From NCBI RefSeq assembly GCF_022179445.1, contig NZ_BPQU01000002.1, positions 62,001 to 126,000 of the forward strand: 64,000 bases of DNA, read 5' to 3'. The notes below the pieces were generated by a model, which saw only the letters and a program-made list of their open reading frames with translations, was not told the DNA's origin and made no database searches. This document shows, one piece after another, positions 47,123 to 56,134 of the stretch. Position 1 is the stretch's first letter; every line of letters starts with the position of its first letter. This DNA is from Methylobacterium mesophilicum. GTDB lineage: Bacteria; Pseudomonadota; Alphaproteobacteria; Rhizobiales; Beijerinckiaceae. Position numbers and translations under genes: made by a program.

Positions 47123-49165
47123 ATGGGCGCGAGCGTCGCGGAGACCAAGGGCGACACGTCGAGCCGCGACAAGCCCTGGATCATCCGGACCTATGCCGGG
47201 CACTCGACCGCGGCTGAGTCGAACAAGCTCTACCGGGGCAACCTCGCCAAGGGCCAGACCGGCCTGTCGGTGGCCTTCGACCTGCCGACCCAGACCGGCT
47301 ACGACCCGGACCACGAGCTGTCGCGCGGGGAGGTCGGCAAGGTCGGCGTCTCGATCGCGCATCTCGGCGACATGCGGGCCCTGTTCCAGGACATCCCGCT
47401 CGCGCAGATGAACACCTCGATGACCATCAACGCCACGGCCCCGTGGCTGCTGGCGCTCTACCTGGCGGTGGCCGAGGAGCAGGGCGCCCCGCTGGACGCG
47501 CTCCAGGGCACGACCCAGAACGACATCATCAAGGAGTACCTGTCGCGCGGGACCTACGTGTTCCCGCCCGCGCCCTCGCTCCGGCTCACCAAGGACGTGA
47601 TCCTGTTCACGACCAAGAACGTGCCGAAGTGGAACCCGATGAACGTCTGCTCCTACCACCTGCAGGAGGCGGGGGCGACGCCGGTCCAGGAGCTGTCCTA
47701 CGCGCTGGCCATCGCGATCGCGGTGCTCGACACGGTGCGGGACGACCCGGAATTCGACGAAAAGAGCTTCTCCGACGTGTTCGGCCGGATCTCGTTCTTC
47801 GTGAATGCCGGGCTGCGGTTCGTCACCGAAATCTGCAAGATGCGGGCGTTCGCCGAGCTCTGGGACGAGATCGCCCAGGAGCGCTACGGCATCGACGACC
47901 CGAAGAAGCGCATTTTTCGCTACGGGGTCCAAGTCAACAGCCTCGGGCTGACGGAACAGCAGCCGGAAAACAACGTCCACCGCATCCTGATCGAGATGCT
48001 GGCCGTGACGCTCTCGAAGCGCGCCCGCGCCCGGGCCGTGCAGCTGCCGGCCTGGAACGAGGCGCTCGGCCTGCCGCGGCCCTGGGACCAGCAATGGTCC
48101 ATGCGCATGCAGCAGATCCTGGCCTTCGAGACCGACCTTTTGGAATATGACGATATCTTCGACGGCTCAAAGGTCATCGAGGCCAAGGTCGAGGCTCTGA
48201 AAGCCGAGACCCGGGCCGAGCTGGAGCGGATCGGCGGCATCGGCGGCGCGGTCGCCGCGGTGGAGACCGGCGCCCTGAAGCGCGCCCTGGTCGAGTCGAA
48301 CGCCAAGCGGATCTCGGCGATCGAGGCCGGCGAGCAGATCGTCGTCGGCGTCAACAAGTGGCAGCAGGGCGAGCCCTCGCCGCTCACCGCCGGGGAGGGC
48401 GCGATCTTCTCCGTCTCCGAGACGGTGGAGATGGAGGCGCAGGGGCGCATCCGCGACTGGCGGGGTAAGCGCGACGCCCAGGCGGTCGGCCGGGCGCTCG
48501 ACGCCCTGGAGCAGGCCGCGCGCTCCGGCGCCAACATCATGCCGGTCTCGATCGAGGCCGCGAAGGCGGGGGTCACCACGGGCGAGTGGGGCGAGCGCCT
48601 GCGCCAGGTGTTCGGCGAGTACCGGGCGCCCACCGGGGTCAGCCCCGAGACCGTCTCCTCCGGGGCGGCCGAGGAGGCCAAGCTCCTGATCGCCGATCTC
48701 GGCGAGCGCCTGGGCGAGACGCCGCGGCTGGTGGTCGGCAAGCCCGGCCTCGACGGCCACTCCAACGGCGCCGAGCAGATCGCGCTCCGCGCCCGGGACG
48801 TCGGCTTCGACGTCACCTACGACGGCATCCGGCAGACCCCGGCCGAGATCGTCGCCAAGGCCAAGGAGACCGGCGCCCACGTGGTCGGGCTGTCGATCCT
48901 GTCGGGCAGCCACGTGCCGCTGGTGCGCGAGGTCCGCGCCCAAATGCGCGAGGCGGGGCTGGACCACATCCCGGTGGTGGTCGGCGGCATCATCTCGCCC
49001 GAGGACGAGCTGGTCCTGAAGAACATGGGCGTGCGCGCGGTCTACACGCCCAAGGACTACGCCATCGACGCGATCATGATCGGCCTGGCCAAGGTGGTGA
49101 ACAAGAGCCTGGACCGCGCCTCCGACCCGTCGGAACCACCGCGGGAGGGCGCGCAGGTTTATTGA
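47123..49165 (+). CDS. ecm: Ethylmalonyl-CoA mutase (MeaA)
   Basis: This coenzyme-B12-dependent mutase of 680 residues turns (2R)-ethylmalonyl-CoA into methylsuccinyl-CoA, two steps after Ccr. The N-terminal barrel shows LSVAFDLPTQTGYDPDH and QMNTSMTINATAPWLLALY. The C-terminal cobalamin domain has DGHSNG, the DxHxxG base-off motif, then GLSILSGSH and GGIISPED. The same gene is called meaA in Methylobacterium extorquens. GGGAGG precedes the ATG at 47123. It is 178 bp downstream of the DUF3616 gene and probably has its own promoter. Confidence 0.95.
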   Translation: MGASVAETKGDTSSRDKPWIIRTYAGHSTAAESNKLYRGNLAKGQTGLSVAFDLPTQTGYDPDHELSRGEVGKVGVSIAHLGDMRALFQDIPLAQMNTSMTINATAPWLLALYLAVAEEQGAPLDALQGTTQNDIIKEYLSRGTYVFPPAPSLRLTKDVILFTTKNVPKWNPMNVCSYHLQEAGATPVQELSYALAIAIAVLDTVRDDPEFDEKSFSDVFGRISFFVNAGLRFVTEICKMRAFAELWDEIAQERYGIDDPKKRIFRYGVQVNSLGLTEQQPENNVHRILIEMLAVTLSKRARARAVQLPAWNEALGLPRPWDQQWSMRMQQILAFETDLLEYDDIFDGSKVIEAKVEALKAETRAELERIGGIGGAVAAVETGALKRALVESNAKRISAIEAGEQIVVGVNKWQQGEPSPLTAGEGAIFSVSETVEMEAQGRIRDWRGKRDAQAVGRALDALEQAARSGANIMPVSIEAAKAGVTTGEWGERLRQVFGEYRAPTGVSPETVSSGAAEEAKLLIADLGERLGETPRLVVGKPGLDGHSNGAEQIALRARDVGFDVTYDGIRQTPAEIVAKAKETGAHVVGLSILSGSHVPLVREVRAQMREAGLDHIPVVVGGIISPEDELVLKNMGVRAVYTPKDYAIDAIMIGLAKVVNKSLDRASDPSEPPREGAQVY

Positions 49166-49422
49166 GGAGCCGTGCGGGCAGGCGCGGCTGCGGCCGAGGT
49201 ACCTGGCGCTGCCGCCGAGATGTCGCTTCACTCCGTGCATTCGAGGGCTGCCGTCGGGCGCCTCTTGCTCGCGACGGTGTGAGCAGCGGGCGGTAAAACA
49301 AACACTGCCACGGCAGGGTAGCGGCGCATCGGCGGCGGCCCTCGCCCCGCACGTCGAGCTTCGATAGAGTCGATTGCGTCGCTTGGCTTCGCTTCGGCGG
49401 CGTGTAGACCGGAGGCGGCTGT

Positions 49423-49905
49423 ATGGCCTTGAGAGAGACGATCGAACGCCTCAGGGATGCGCGAGGCGATCGAGAAGATCCCGCCGATATCGTCGCGCGA
49501 TGGAAGGGAGCTGTGTCCAAGCTCTACGATGATATCGCAGCGTGGCTGAAGCCTTACATCGACGACGGCGACCTTGCCCTAGAGCGGGTCACGAAAGCGG
49601 TGCAAGAGGAAGCTACGGGGCCTTACGAGATCGACGGGTTGGACATTGAAGTTGGAACCGAGACCGTGCGCCTCGAACCCAAGGGTGCCGTTGTTATCGG
49701 TGCTCTCGGCCGGATCGACATCTCCCGCCTGGGCAGCGGCGACCCGTTGTTCCTGGTTCTGACCGGCCCTCCGCAGCAACCGACCTGGCACCTCGTTAAA
49801 CCTTCGGAGCGCACGCGGGCGACGGCTCTTACGAAAGAGACCTTCGAGGCTACGCTGGAAGAGCTTCTTGCAGCCTATAGCCTGCAATCGGGGCCGACGA
49901 TGTGA
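49423..49905 (+). CDS. Unknown protein, first gene of an AT-richer two-gene module
   Basis: This 160-residue protein was not recognised. The first 70 residues are helical and charged (RETIERLRDARGDREDPADI, ARWKGAVSKLYDDIAAWLKP). The middle is a beta-rich segment (YEIDGLDIEVGTETVRLEPK, GAVVIGALGRIDI), and a final helix follows (TKETFEATLEELLAAYSL). GGAGG lies about 8 bases before the ATG. The stop overlaps the GTG of the next gene (GTGA), so the two are co-translated. Base composition is visibly lower in GC than the flanking genes (near 58 % by eye), which suggests acquisition. It may be the partner or antidote of the HEPN-like protein, by inference. Confidence 0.75.
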   Translation: MALRETIERLRDARGDREDPADIVARWKGAVSKLYDDIAAWLKPYIDDGDLALERVTKAVQEEATGPYEIDGLDIEVGTETVRLEPKGAVVIGALGRIDISRLGSGDPLFLVLTGPPQQPTWHLVKPSERTRATALTKETFEATLEELLAAYSLQSGPTM

Positions 49906-50471
49906 GCGGTCGTAAGCTCGACGCCTCATATATTGCTCTCCAATCACAGCTTGGGGCACATGCCTATGCGAGGCAAGCCGCCCTGCGACCGGGCGCATCG
50001 GCACAGTTTCTAAGCGAACTCGGCGTTCCAATCGGCGACATCGTGAAGAACCGCCGGAAAGCCATCCAAGAGCATTTCGAGCGCGTCGGCCGGCAGATCC
50101 GCCGGCAAGGCTTCACAGACTTGGTGTCCTCATTCGAAGCAGACTTGTTCCGGCTGCTCCAGATGGCTTCGAGCAAGGTGCGCCATATCCTGAACGCGCA
50201 TTACGAGCCGGACTTGCCCTTCGCCGCTCACCGGGAGGATCTGGCTCGGACAACGGCAGACTTCTCCAATCTCGGCGGCTACCGGCGCCTCCTCGCCGTC
50301 ACATCCGGGAGCGGCGTCGATCCACGCAAGGATTTGTGGGAGATCATCGCGTACCGGGACTTCTTAGCACACGGCGAGCGTTGGGCATTCCCAGCAAGTC
50401 CGCCAACGCTCGATTTTGCGTACGCGACGCTCTCGAAGGAGATCAATCGCATCGAGGCGTCGGCCCCGTGA
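49902..50471 (+). CDS. HEPN-like protein, second gene of the module
   Basis: This mainly helical 189-residue protein starts at a GTG overlapping the previous stop. Near the C-terminus YRDFLAHGERW contains Arg152-Asp153-x3-His157, the Rx4H motif with a polar residue after Arg that is typical of HEPN ribonuclease domains. Long amphipathic helices (KNRRKAIQEHFERVGRQIRR, ADLFRLLQMASSKVRHILNA) fit the HEPN four-helix bundle. HEPN proteins act as RNases in toxin-antitoxin, abortive infection and other defence systems. The family is not otherwise recognised, and no nucleotidyltransferase partner is seen. GC content is low, like its partner's. Confidence 0.6.
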   Translation: MSGRKLDASYIALQSQLGAHAYARQAALRPGASAQFLSELGVPIGDIVKNRRKAIQEHFERVGRQIRRQGFTDLVSSFEADLFRLLQMASSKVRHILNAHYEPDLPFAAHREDLARTTADFSNLGGYRRLLAVTSGSGVDPRKDLWEIIAYRDFLAHGERWAFPASPPTLDFAYATLSKEINRIEASAP

Positions 50472-50605
50472 ATCGCGCGGGCTACGTAAGTCGGAAGTGC
50501 GGAAGCAGCCGCCCGTACCGTGCGTACGCCGCCATCCGGACATACCTCCATGCAGTCGCATCGCCCACGGCTTGATGTAGGGAAGGGACTATTGTTCTTC
50601 AGTAC

Positions 50606-50628
50606 CCTCCATCCGGTCTTAATGGAGG
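50606..50628. repeat. Short inverted repeat upstream of the glycosyltransferase
   Basis: CCTCCAT-CCGGTCTTA-ATGGAGG is a perfect seven-base inverted repeat 48 bases before the next start codon. It may be an operator or a leader hairpin. The surrounding gap 50472-50675 has the low GC of the module to its left and no gene. Confidence 0.35.
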
Positions 50629-50675
50629 CGAGCAGTCCTCCGTTTCCGTGACAGCGCAGCTCCGTCCAGGACGCC

Positions 50676-51701
50676 GTGACCCCGATCCTCCTCCTCGCCG
50701 TCCCGCTCGCCGCCGCCCTGTCGGCCGGGCTGATCCTGCGGCTGCGGCCGGTGCTGCAGCGCTACGCCCTGGCGCGGCCGAACGCCCGGTCGAGCCACAC
50801 CGTGCCGACGCCGCAGGGGGGCGGGATCGCCGTGGTGACCGCGCTCGTGACGATCTCGGGGCTGCTGATCGCGGCGCCCGAGATCGGCGGCCGGCCGGAC
50901 TGGGTCCGGCTCGCGAGCGGCACCCTGGTCCTGGCGCTGCTCGGCGCCGTGGACGACCTGCGGCCACTGCCGGCCGGCCTGCGGCTCGCCGTTCAGGCGG
51001 GCGTGGTCGGCGTGTTGGTCTGGCACCTCGACGGCCGTCTGGTGCCCGGGGCGCCCCTGTGGCTCGAGCGCGGCCTCGCGCTGCTGGCCGGGATCTGGTT
51101 CGTCAACCTGACGAACTTCATGGACGGGCTCGACTGGATGACGGTGGCCGAGATCGTCCCGGTCTCCGGCGCGCTGCTGCTGCTCGGGCTCGCCGGATAC
51201 CTGCCGGCGCTGCCGGCCCTGGTGGCGGGCTGCCTGCTCGGGGCGATGCTGGGCTTCGCACCGTTCAACCGGCCGGTGGCAAGCCTCTTCCTCGGCGATG
51301 TCGGCTCGCTGCCGGTCGGCATCGTCACCGCCTGGCTGCTGTGCCAGCTCGCCCTGGCGGGGGGGCTCGCCGCGGCGCTGCTGCTGCCGCTCGCCTACCT
51401 CGCCGACGCCAGCCTGACGCTCGCCGCCCGCGCCGCACGGGGCGAGCGGGTCTGGGAGGCGCATCGCGGGCATTACTACCAGCGCGCCACCGATCACGGC
51501 CTGACCGTCCCCGGCGTCGTGGCGCGGCTATTCGGGGTCAACCTCGTGCTGGCGGGGCTCGCCGCCGCGACCTTGCTTTGGCCGTCCTGGCCGGTCACGC
51601 TCGGAGCGCTCGCGGCCGGGCTCGCCCTGGTCGCGGCCCTGCTCCGCCGCTTCGCCCGCGCCCCCGCGCCGGCCCCAGCCGAAGGTGCCGCAAGCCCGTG
51701 A
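50676..51701 (+). CDS. Undecaprenyl-phosphate sugar-1-phosphate transferase (WecA/WbpL-like)
   Basis: This integral membrane glycosyltransferase of the MraY/WecA family has 341 residues and about ten helices. Cytoplasmic motifs are visible: GAVDDLRPLP, NLTNFMDGLDW, FLGDVGSLP and the sugar-specificity loop EAHRGHYYQRATDHGL. It would attach a sugar phosphate (GlcNAc- or FucNAc-type) to undecaprenyl phosphate to begin O-antigen or exopolysaccharide synthesis. A GTG start at 50676 is used. The next gene overlaps its stop by four bases, so the two act together. Confidence 0.85.
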   Translation: MTPILLLAVPLAAALSAGLILRLRPVLQRYALARPNARSSHTVPTPQGGGIAVVTALVTISGLLIAAPEIGGRPDWVRLASGTLVLALLGAVDDLRPLPAGLRLAVQAGVVGVLVWHLDGRLVPGAPLWLERGLALLAGIWFVNLTNFMDGLDWMTVAEIVPVSGALLLLGLAGYLPALPALVAGCLLGAMLGFAPFNRPVASLFLGDVGSLPVGIVTAWLLCQLALAGGLAAALLLPLAYLADASLTLAARAARGERVWEAHRGHYYQRATDHGLTVPGVVARLFGVNLVLAGLAAATLLWPSWPVTLGALAAGLALVAALLRRFARAPAPAPAEGAASP

Positions 51702-52618
51702 CCGGATTGATCGCGCTCACCGGGGCCACCGGCTTCATCGGCCGCCACCTGCTCGCCGACCTCACCGCCCGCGGCTACCGGGTCCGGGTGCTGCTGCGCC
51801 GGCCGACGGCGCTGCCGGAGGGCGCCGCGAGCGCGGTGGTCGGCGACCTGACCCGCCCGATCAACATGGCGGCGGCGCTCAGCGGCGTCGACGCCGTGGT
51901 GCACTCGGCAGGCCTCGCCCATGCGATGTCGGGCGCCCCCGAGGACGATTACCGCACGCTCAACACCGAGGCGACGCGCAAGCTCGCGGAGGCCGCGGCC
52001 CGAGCGAAGGTGCGCCGGTTCGTGTTCCTGTCCTCGATCCGCGCGCAGGTCGGCGCCAGCGCGCCGTGCGTGGTCGGGGAGGGCGATGAGCCCCGGCCCA
52101 CCGACGCCTACGGCCGCTCCAAGCTGGAGGCCGAGCGGGCGCTGGCCGAGACCGGGCTCGACTGGGTCGCGCTCCGCCCGGTCCTGGTCTACGGGGCGGG
52201 CGTGAAGGGCAACATGGCCGCGCTGCTGCGGCTCGCCCGCAGCCCCTACCCCCTGCCGCTCGGCGGGCTGGCGGCGCGGCGCTCGCTGATCTCCCTGGAG
52301 AGCCTGTCGGGGGCCGTGGACGCGGTCCTGCGGGCGCCTTCCCCGATCCGATCCGCCCTGGTCGCCGCCGACCCGGACGCCTTGAGCTTGGCCGAGATGC
52401 TCACGGCGCTGCGCGCCGGCCTCGGCCGCAAACCCGGGCTGGTCCCGGTACCGGCCGGGCTCCTCGGCCTCGCCTGCCGGCTGACCGGCCGGGAGGCTCT
52501 GTTCGCCCGGGTGGCCGAGGGCCTGGAGGCCCGCGCCGACGGCCTCGCGGCGCTCGGATGGCGCCCGGCCGCGCCGACGCGGGACGGGCTGGCGCGGCTG
52601 GCTCGGGCGGGGGGCTGA
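51698..52618 (+). CDS. NAD-dependent sugar epimerase/dehydratase
   Basis: This extended short-chain dehydrogenase of 306 residues has LTGATGFIGRHLL for NAD binding, a catalytic YGRSK (Tyr-x-x-x-Lys), and FLSSIRAQVG for the active Ser. Such proteins next to WbpL-like transferases reduce or epimerise the nucleotide sugar (WbpV- or FnlB-like). It starts with GTG inside GTGA at the end of the transferase gene, showing translational coupling. The exact sugar is unknown. Confidence 0.8.
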   Translation: MTGLIALTGATGFIGRHLLADLTARGYRVRVLLRRPTALPEGAASAVVGDLTRPINMAAALSGVDAVVHSAGLAHAMSGAPEDDYRTLNTEATRKLAEAAARAKVRRFVFLSSIRAQVGASAPCVVGEGDEPRPTDAYGRSKLEAERALAETGLDWVALRPVLVYGAGVKGNMAALLRLARSPYPLPLGGLAARRSLISLESLSGAVDAVLRAPSPIRSALVAADPDALSLAEMLTALRAGLGRKPGLVPVPAGLLGLACRLTGREALFARVAEGLEARADGLAALGWRPAAPTRDGLARLARAGG

Positions 52619-52650
52619 GTTCAGGGCGGTGACGGGCTTTCCCATCCACA

Positions 52651-52768
52651 CCCCTCATCCTAAGGCGCCCACGTCAGCCGGCCTCGAAGGAGCCCTCCAG
52701 GGATCGCAGGGCCGGCTGGAGGGCCCCTTCGAGGCCTCCGCTGCGCTCCGCCGCCTCAAGATGAGGGG
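52651..52768. repeat. Dispersed repeat family C, copy 3
   Basis: CCCCTCATCCTAAGGCGCCC opens and CTCAAGATGAGGGG closes the element. The core has CTCGAAGGAGCCCTCCAGGG and CTGGAGGGCCCCTTCGAGG. It lies between the convergent epimerase and polysaccharide genes. Confidence 0.75.
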
Positions 52769-52813
52769 ATAGGGCGGGACGAAACACGACGCCGACCCGG
52801 GGAGCCGAACGCG

Positions 52814-54814
52814 TCAGCCGATCGCAGCGCTCGCCGCACCGACCGGCGGCTCGGCCTCGGCCGTCGCCCCTGTGGAAACAAAGTCCCGCGCGGCCGGCCG
52901 TTGCGCGTGGCGCTCGCGGAAATGCGGCACCGCCGCCTCGAACACGGCCTCCGTGGCCGCCCGGTCGCCCGCCGCGACGGCCGCCCGCAGCTGCGCCACC
53001 CAGGCGTCGAGCCGGGCGCGGTCGGCGAAGACCGGGCGGGCCGCCATCACGCCGTCGATGCCCGGCAGGGTGACCCGGGGCTCCTCCCGGGCGAACAGGA
53101 TCTCGTTGAGGCGCTCGCCGGGCCGGGCGCCGGTATAGGCGATCTCGATCTCCGCCCCCGGCTCGAACCCGGCGAGCCGGATCATCCGCTCGGCGAGTTC
53201 GGCGATCCGCACCGGCTGGCCCATCTTGAGCACGTAGACCGCGGCGCGATCCGCCTCCGGGGCGGCCCGGCCCTCGCCGTCGGCGTGGGAGGCCGCGGTC
53301 AGGACGAGGTCGCAGGCCTCACGCACGGTCATGAAGTAGCGGACCATGTCGGGATCGGTGACCGTGACCGGGCCACCCCGGGCGATCTGCCCCTTGAACA
53401 CCGGCACCACCGAGCCGACCGAGCCGAGCACGTTGCCGAAGCGCACGGCGATCAGCCGCGTGGGATGGCCCGGGCGGGCCGACTGCTCGGCATCGAGCGC
53501 CTGGGCGACCATCTCGGCGAAGCGCTTGGTGACGCCGAGCTGCGACACCGGCTCGATCGCCTTGTCGGTGGAGACCATCACGAGGGCCCGGGCGCCCGCC
53601 GCCACCGCGGCCTCGGCGACGTTGATCGAGCCGAACACGTTGGTCTTGATGCCCTCCTGCCAGTCGCGCTCCAGGTAGGGCACCTGCTTGAGCGCGGCGG
53701 CGTGGACCACGCAATCGGGCCGGAACGCCGCGATGACCTGATGGACCCGCTCCCGGTCGCGGATGTCGGCGAGCACGCCGGTCACCGCGGCCTGGGCGGA
53801 CAGGATCGCGGGGTGGCTGAGGATGCCGTGGAGCGCCGGCTCCGAGGATTCGAGCACCAGCACCGCGGCGGCCCCGAAGGCCACGGCCCGCAGGCAGATC
53901 TCGGAGCCGATCGAGCCGCCGCCGCCCGTCACCACCACCCGGCGGCCTGCCAGGAACGCCTCCAGGCGCGGCCGGTCGATCGCCACGGTGGGACGCAGCA
54001 GCAGGTCCTCGATCTCGAGGGGCGCCAGCTCGGGACCCTGCGCGCCCTCGCCGAGCCCGACCACCCGGGCGAGCGGCAGGCCGAGCCGCCGGGCGCGGGC
54101 GATAAGGTCGTCGGGGGCGGCCTCCGGCACGAGGGCGCTCGGGGCCGCCACCAGCCGCCGCACCGGCTCGCCGCCCGCCGCGAGGTCGGCGACCACGCGC
54201 TCGAGGTCCGCGAAGCCGCCGAGCACCGGCACGCCGCGCATGAACTGCCCGGTCTCGTCCGCCCGGGGCGACAGGATCCCCCGGGGCGCGAGCTTCTTCA
54301 CCGAGCCCGCCTCGATGGCGCGGATCAGCACGTCGATGTCGGCGCCCCGCCCGAGCAGCAGCGTCGGCACGGTGGCGGCCCGGGCGCTCGATTGCCGGGA
54401 GCGGCTGTCCTTCAGGTACCGGAACGCCAGGCGCGCGCCCCCGAGCAGAAAGATCTGCAGCACCCAGTACAGGAAAATCGCGATCTTGCCGAAGAAGTAG
54501 AAGCCGTACAGGTCGGACGAGACCAGGACCCAGTCGGTCACCAGCAGGGCCAGCGCCAGGACGCTGGCCGCCCGGACGATGCCGGCGAGGTCCTGCAGCG
54601 AGGCGAAGCGCCACTTGGTGCGGTACAGCCGGAACCGGCCGTAGACCAGGCCGGCGAACAGGAGGAACGGCGGCAGCAGCAACGGCAGGGCGTGCAGGCG
54701 CTCGGCCAGCATGCCGCCCTGGAAGCGGAACAGGAAGGTGAGCACCACGGCGGCGGCGGTCGCCGCGAGGTCGTGGGCCACCATCACCGCGATCTTGTAG
54801 AAGCGCTGCTGCAT
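52814..54814 (-). CDS. Membrane nucleoside-diphosphate-sugar 4,6-dehydratase (CapD/WbpM-like)
   Basis: This 666-residue polysaccharide enzyme has about four N-terminal membrane helices (for example AATAAAVVLTFLFRF, LALLVTDWVLVSS), a first nucleotide-binding-like region with a degenerate fold, and the catalytic dehydratase domain from about 290. The latter starts VVTGGGGSIGSEIC and shows STDKAIEPVSQLGVTKRFAE, the WbpM/FlmA-like active site where Tyr-x-x-x-Lys is altered. It would make a UDP-4-keto-6-deoxy sugar for the WecA/WbpL-like transferase. It is convergent with that pair. Confidence 0.87.
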   Translation of the reverse strand: MQQRFYKIAVMVAHDLAATAAAVVLTFLFRFQGGMLAERLHALPLLLPPFLLFAGLVYGRFRLYRTKWRFASLQDLAGIVRAASVLALALLVTDWVLVSSDLYGFYFFGKIAIFLYWVLQIFLLGGARLAFRYLKDSRSRQSSARAATVPTLLLGRGADIDVLIRAIEAGSVKKLAPRGILSPRADETGQFMRGVPVLGGFADLERVVADLAAGGEPVRRLVAAPSALVPEAAPDDLIARARRLGLPLARVVGLGEGAQGPELAPLEIEDLLLRPTVAIDRPRLEAFLAGRRVVVTGGGGSIGSEICLRAVAFGAAAVLVLESSEPALHGILSHPAILSAQAAVTGVLADIRDRERVHQVIAAFRPDCVVHAAALKQVPYLERDWQEGIKTNVFGSINVAEAAVAAGARALVMVSTDKAIEPVSQLGVTKRFAEMVAQALDAEQSARPGHPTRLIAVRFGNVLGSVGSVVPVFKGQIARGGPVTVTDPDMVRYFMTVREACDLVLTAASHADGEGRAAPEADRAAVYVLKMGQPVRIAELAERMIRLAGFEPGAEIEIAYTGARPGERLNEILFAREEPRVTLPGIDGVMAARPVFADRARLDAWVAQLRAAVAAGDRAATEAVFEAAVPHFRERHAQRPAARDFVSTGATAEAEPPVGAASAAIG

Positions 54815-54912
54815 CGGGGGCCGGATGGGGTGCCGCGCGGTATCCGCCGCGGCATCCGCCCTGTCAACGCGGGGCCGGGCGCCTCAGGAGCGCGCCCCGC
54901 CCGGAGATCGTC

Positions 54913-55071
54913 CTACTTGACGATCGCGCCGGAGAAGCCGGTCTTGAAGTTCTTCTGGTAGGTCCGGCCCTTGAGCGGGTAGACCTTATCGACGAGCAAG
55001 GTCTTGACACGCTCGTTAAAGTCTTCGGTCGTTACGGTCTGGGCCTTACCCGTGATCAGCGTCCTGGCCAT
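54913..55071 (-). CDS. Small hypothetical protein (52 residues)
   Basis: A 52-codon frame from ATG at 55071, with GGAG seven bases upstream, encodes a polar protein beginning MARTLITGKAQTVTTEDF and ending YQKNFKTGFSGAIVK. Thr/Lys content is high and there is no signal peptide or membrane segment. Its lower GC at third positions than the neighbours, and the good ribosome site, suggest a real, possibly highly expressed gene. No family was recognised. Confidence 0.6.
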   Translation of the reverse strand: MARTLITGKAQTVTTEDFNERVKTLLVDKVYPLKGRTYQKNFKTGFSGAIVK

Positions 55072-55162
55072 GTTCGTCTCCGCGTCGTCGCCCAGGGCAC
55101 GGTATTGCGCGGAGGGTGAACTCTACATGGGGCATGGGCGGCGATTTACAAAGACTTATCTT

Positions 55163-56014
55163 TCAGGTGAGCGCCCGGACGGCCGCTCCGGCCGCGTCGT
55201 CGACGCGGTCGATGTCGGGGGCGTCGATGTGCCGGTAGCGGGCCTGGATCAGCCCGAAGGCCCCGAAGGCGGCGTGGCCGGCCGCGACGAGGCCGAGCAG
55301 GATCCAGCCGTAGGGCTGCGCGCGCAGCAGCGCGAAGGCCTCCGTCAGTCCCTTCGCGTCCGACGAGCGCTGGTGCCAGGCCGCCGCCACCAGGAAGCCG
55401 CCGATGATCAGGAAGGCGATGCCCCGGGCCGCGTAGCCGAAGCGGCCGACCGGGCCGGCCCAGCGCTCGCGGGCCTCGGCGTCGAGGGCGAGCCGGTCGG
55501 TGACGTCGCCCCGCCAGGCCTTGCCGAGGAACCCGAAGCCGCCGCCGATCACGCAGAGCCCGCCCAGGGCCACGAGCCAGCGGCCGAACGGCTTGGACAG
55601 GAGCCACGCGGTGCCGTCGTGCATGCCGTCGCCGCCGCTCATGCCGAGGCCGAGGCTGAGCGAGGCCGCGCTGACGGCGAGGCCGATATAGATCGCTGCG
55701 CTGATCAGGTGGGCGCCGCGCACCGCCAGCCCCTTGGCGGACGTGCCCCGCCGGTCGGCATCGGTCACGCCCTCGACGAAGCGCCAGAGCGCGAAGCCGG
55801 CGAGCCCCAGGGCGATCAGCCCGACCACCACCGCACCGAACGGCCCGGCCAGCACCGCGCGCAGGGCATCCTTGCTGTCGCCGGCCCGGCCGCCCTGGCC
55901 GATCGCCGCCAGCAGCGCCAGGGCGCCGACCACGACGTAGACGATTCCGCGGGCGCCGTAGCCGAAGCGGGCGATGCGCTCGATCGTGTTGCGGCCGCCG
56001 GGGATGGGCATCAT
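55163..56014 (-). CDS. DUF1206 membrane protein
   Basis: This 283-residue inner-membrane protein is made of three related two-helix repeats. The first begins RIARFGYGARGIVYVVVGAL, the second has SAKGLAVRGAHLISAAIYIG, and the third has RFGYAARGIAFLIIGGFLVA. The G-Y-A-A-R-G-I signature is the mark of DUF1206. The start at 56014 gives MMPIPGGRNTIERIARFG; the second Met is equally possible. Another long frame in the same place is only a GC-driven shadow. The function is unknown. Confidence 0.85.
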   Translation of the reverse strand: MMPIPGGRNTIERIARFGYGARGIVYVVVGALALLAAIGQGGRAGDSKDALRAVLAGPFGAVVVGLIALGLAGFALWRFVEGVTDADRRGTSAKGLAVRGAHLISAAIYIGLAVSAASLSLGLGMSGGDGMHDGTAWLLSKPFGRWLVALGGLCVIGGGFGFLGKAWRGDVTDRLALDAEARERWAGPVGRFGYAARGIAFLIIGGFLVAAAWHQRSSDAKGLTEAFALLRAQPYGWILLGLVAAGHAAFGAFGLIQARYRHIDAPDIDRVDDAAGAAVRALT

Positions 56015-56134
56015 GCACGGCACCGGGCGGGACGGGGTTCTGGGTGCGGCATGGGCGGGATCCGGCGGCGCGGGACCGGTCAACGTCCGGATGCCCGGTC
56101 CCGATCCGTTGCCAGCTCTACACCAGGCGCCGGA

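Noticed and set aside
55146..56018. Alternative 290-codon frame over the DUF1206 gene
   Set aside because: It is an Arg/Pro-rich shadow; the neighbouring phase gives clear membrane helices and the DUF1206 repeats.
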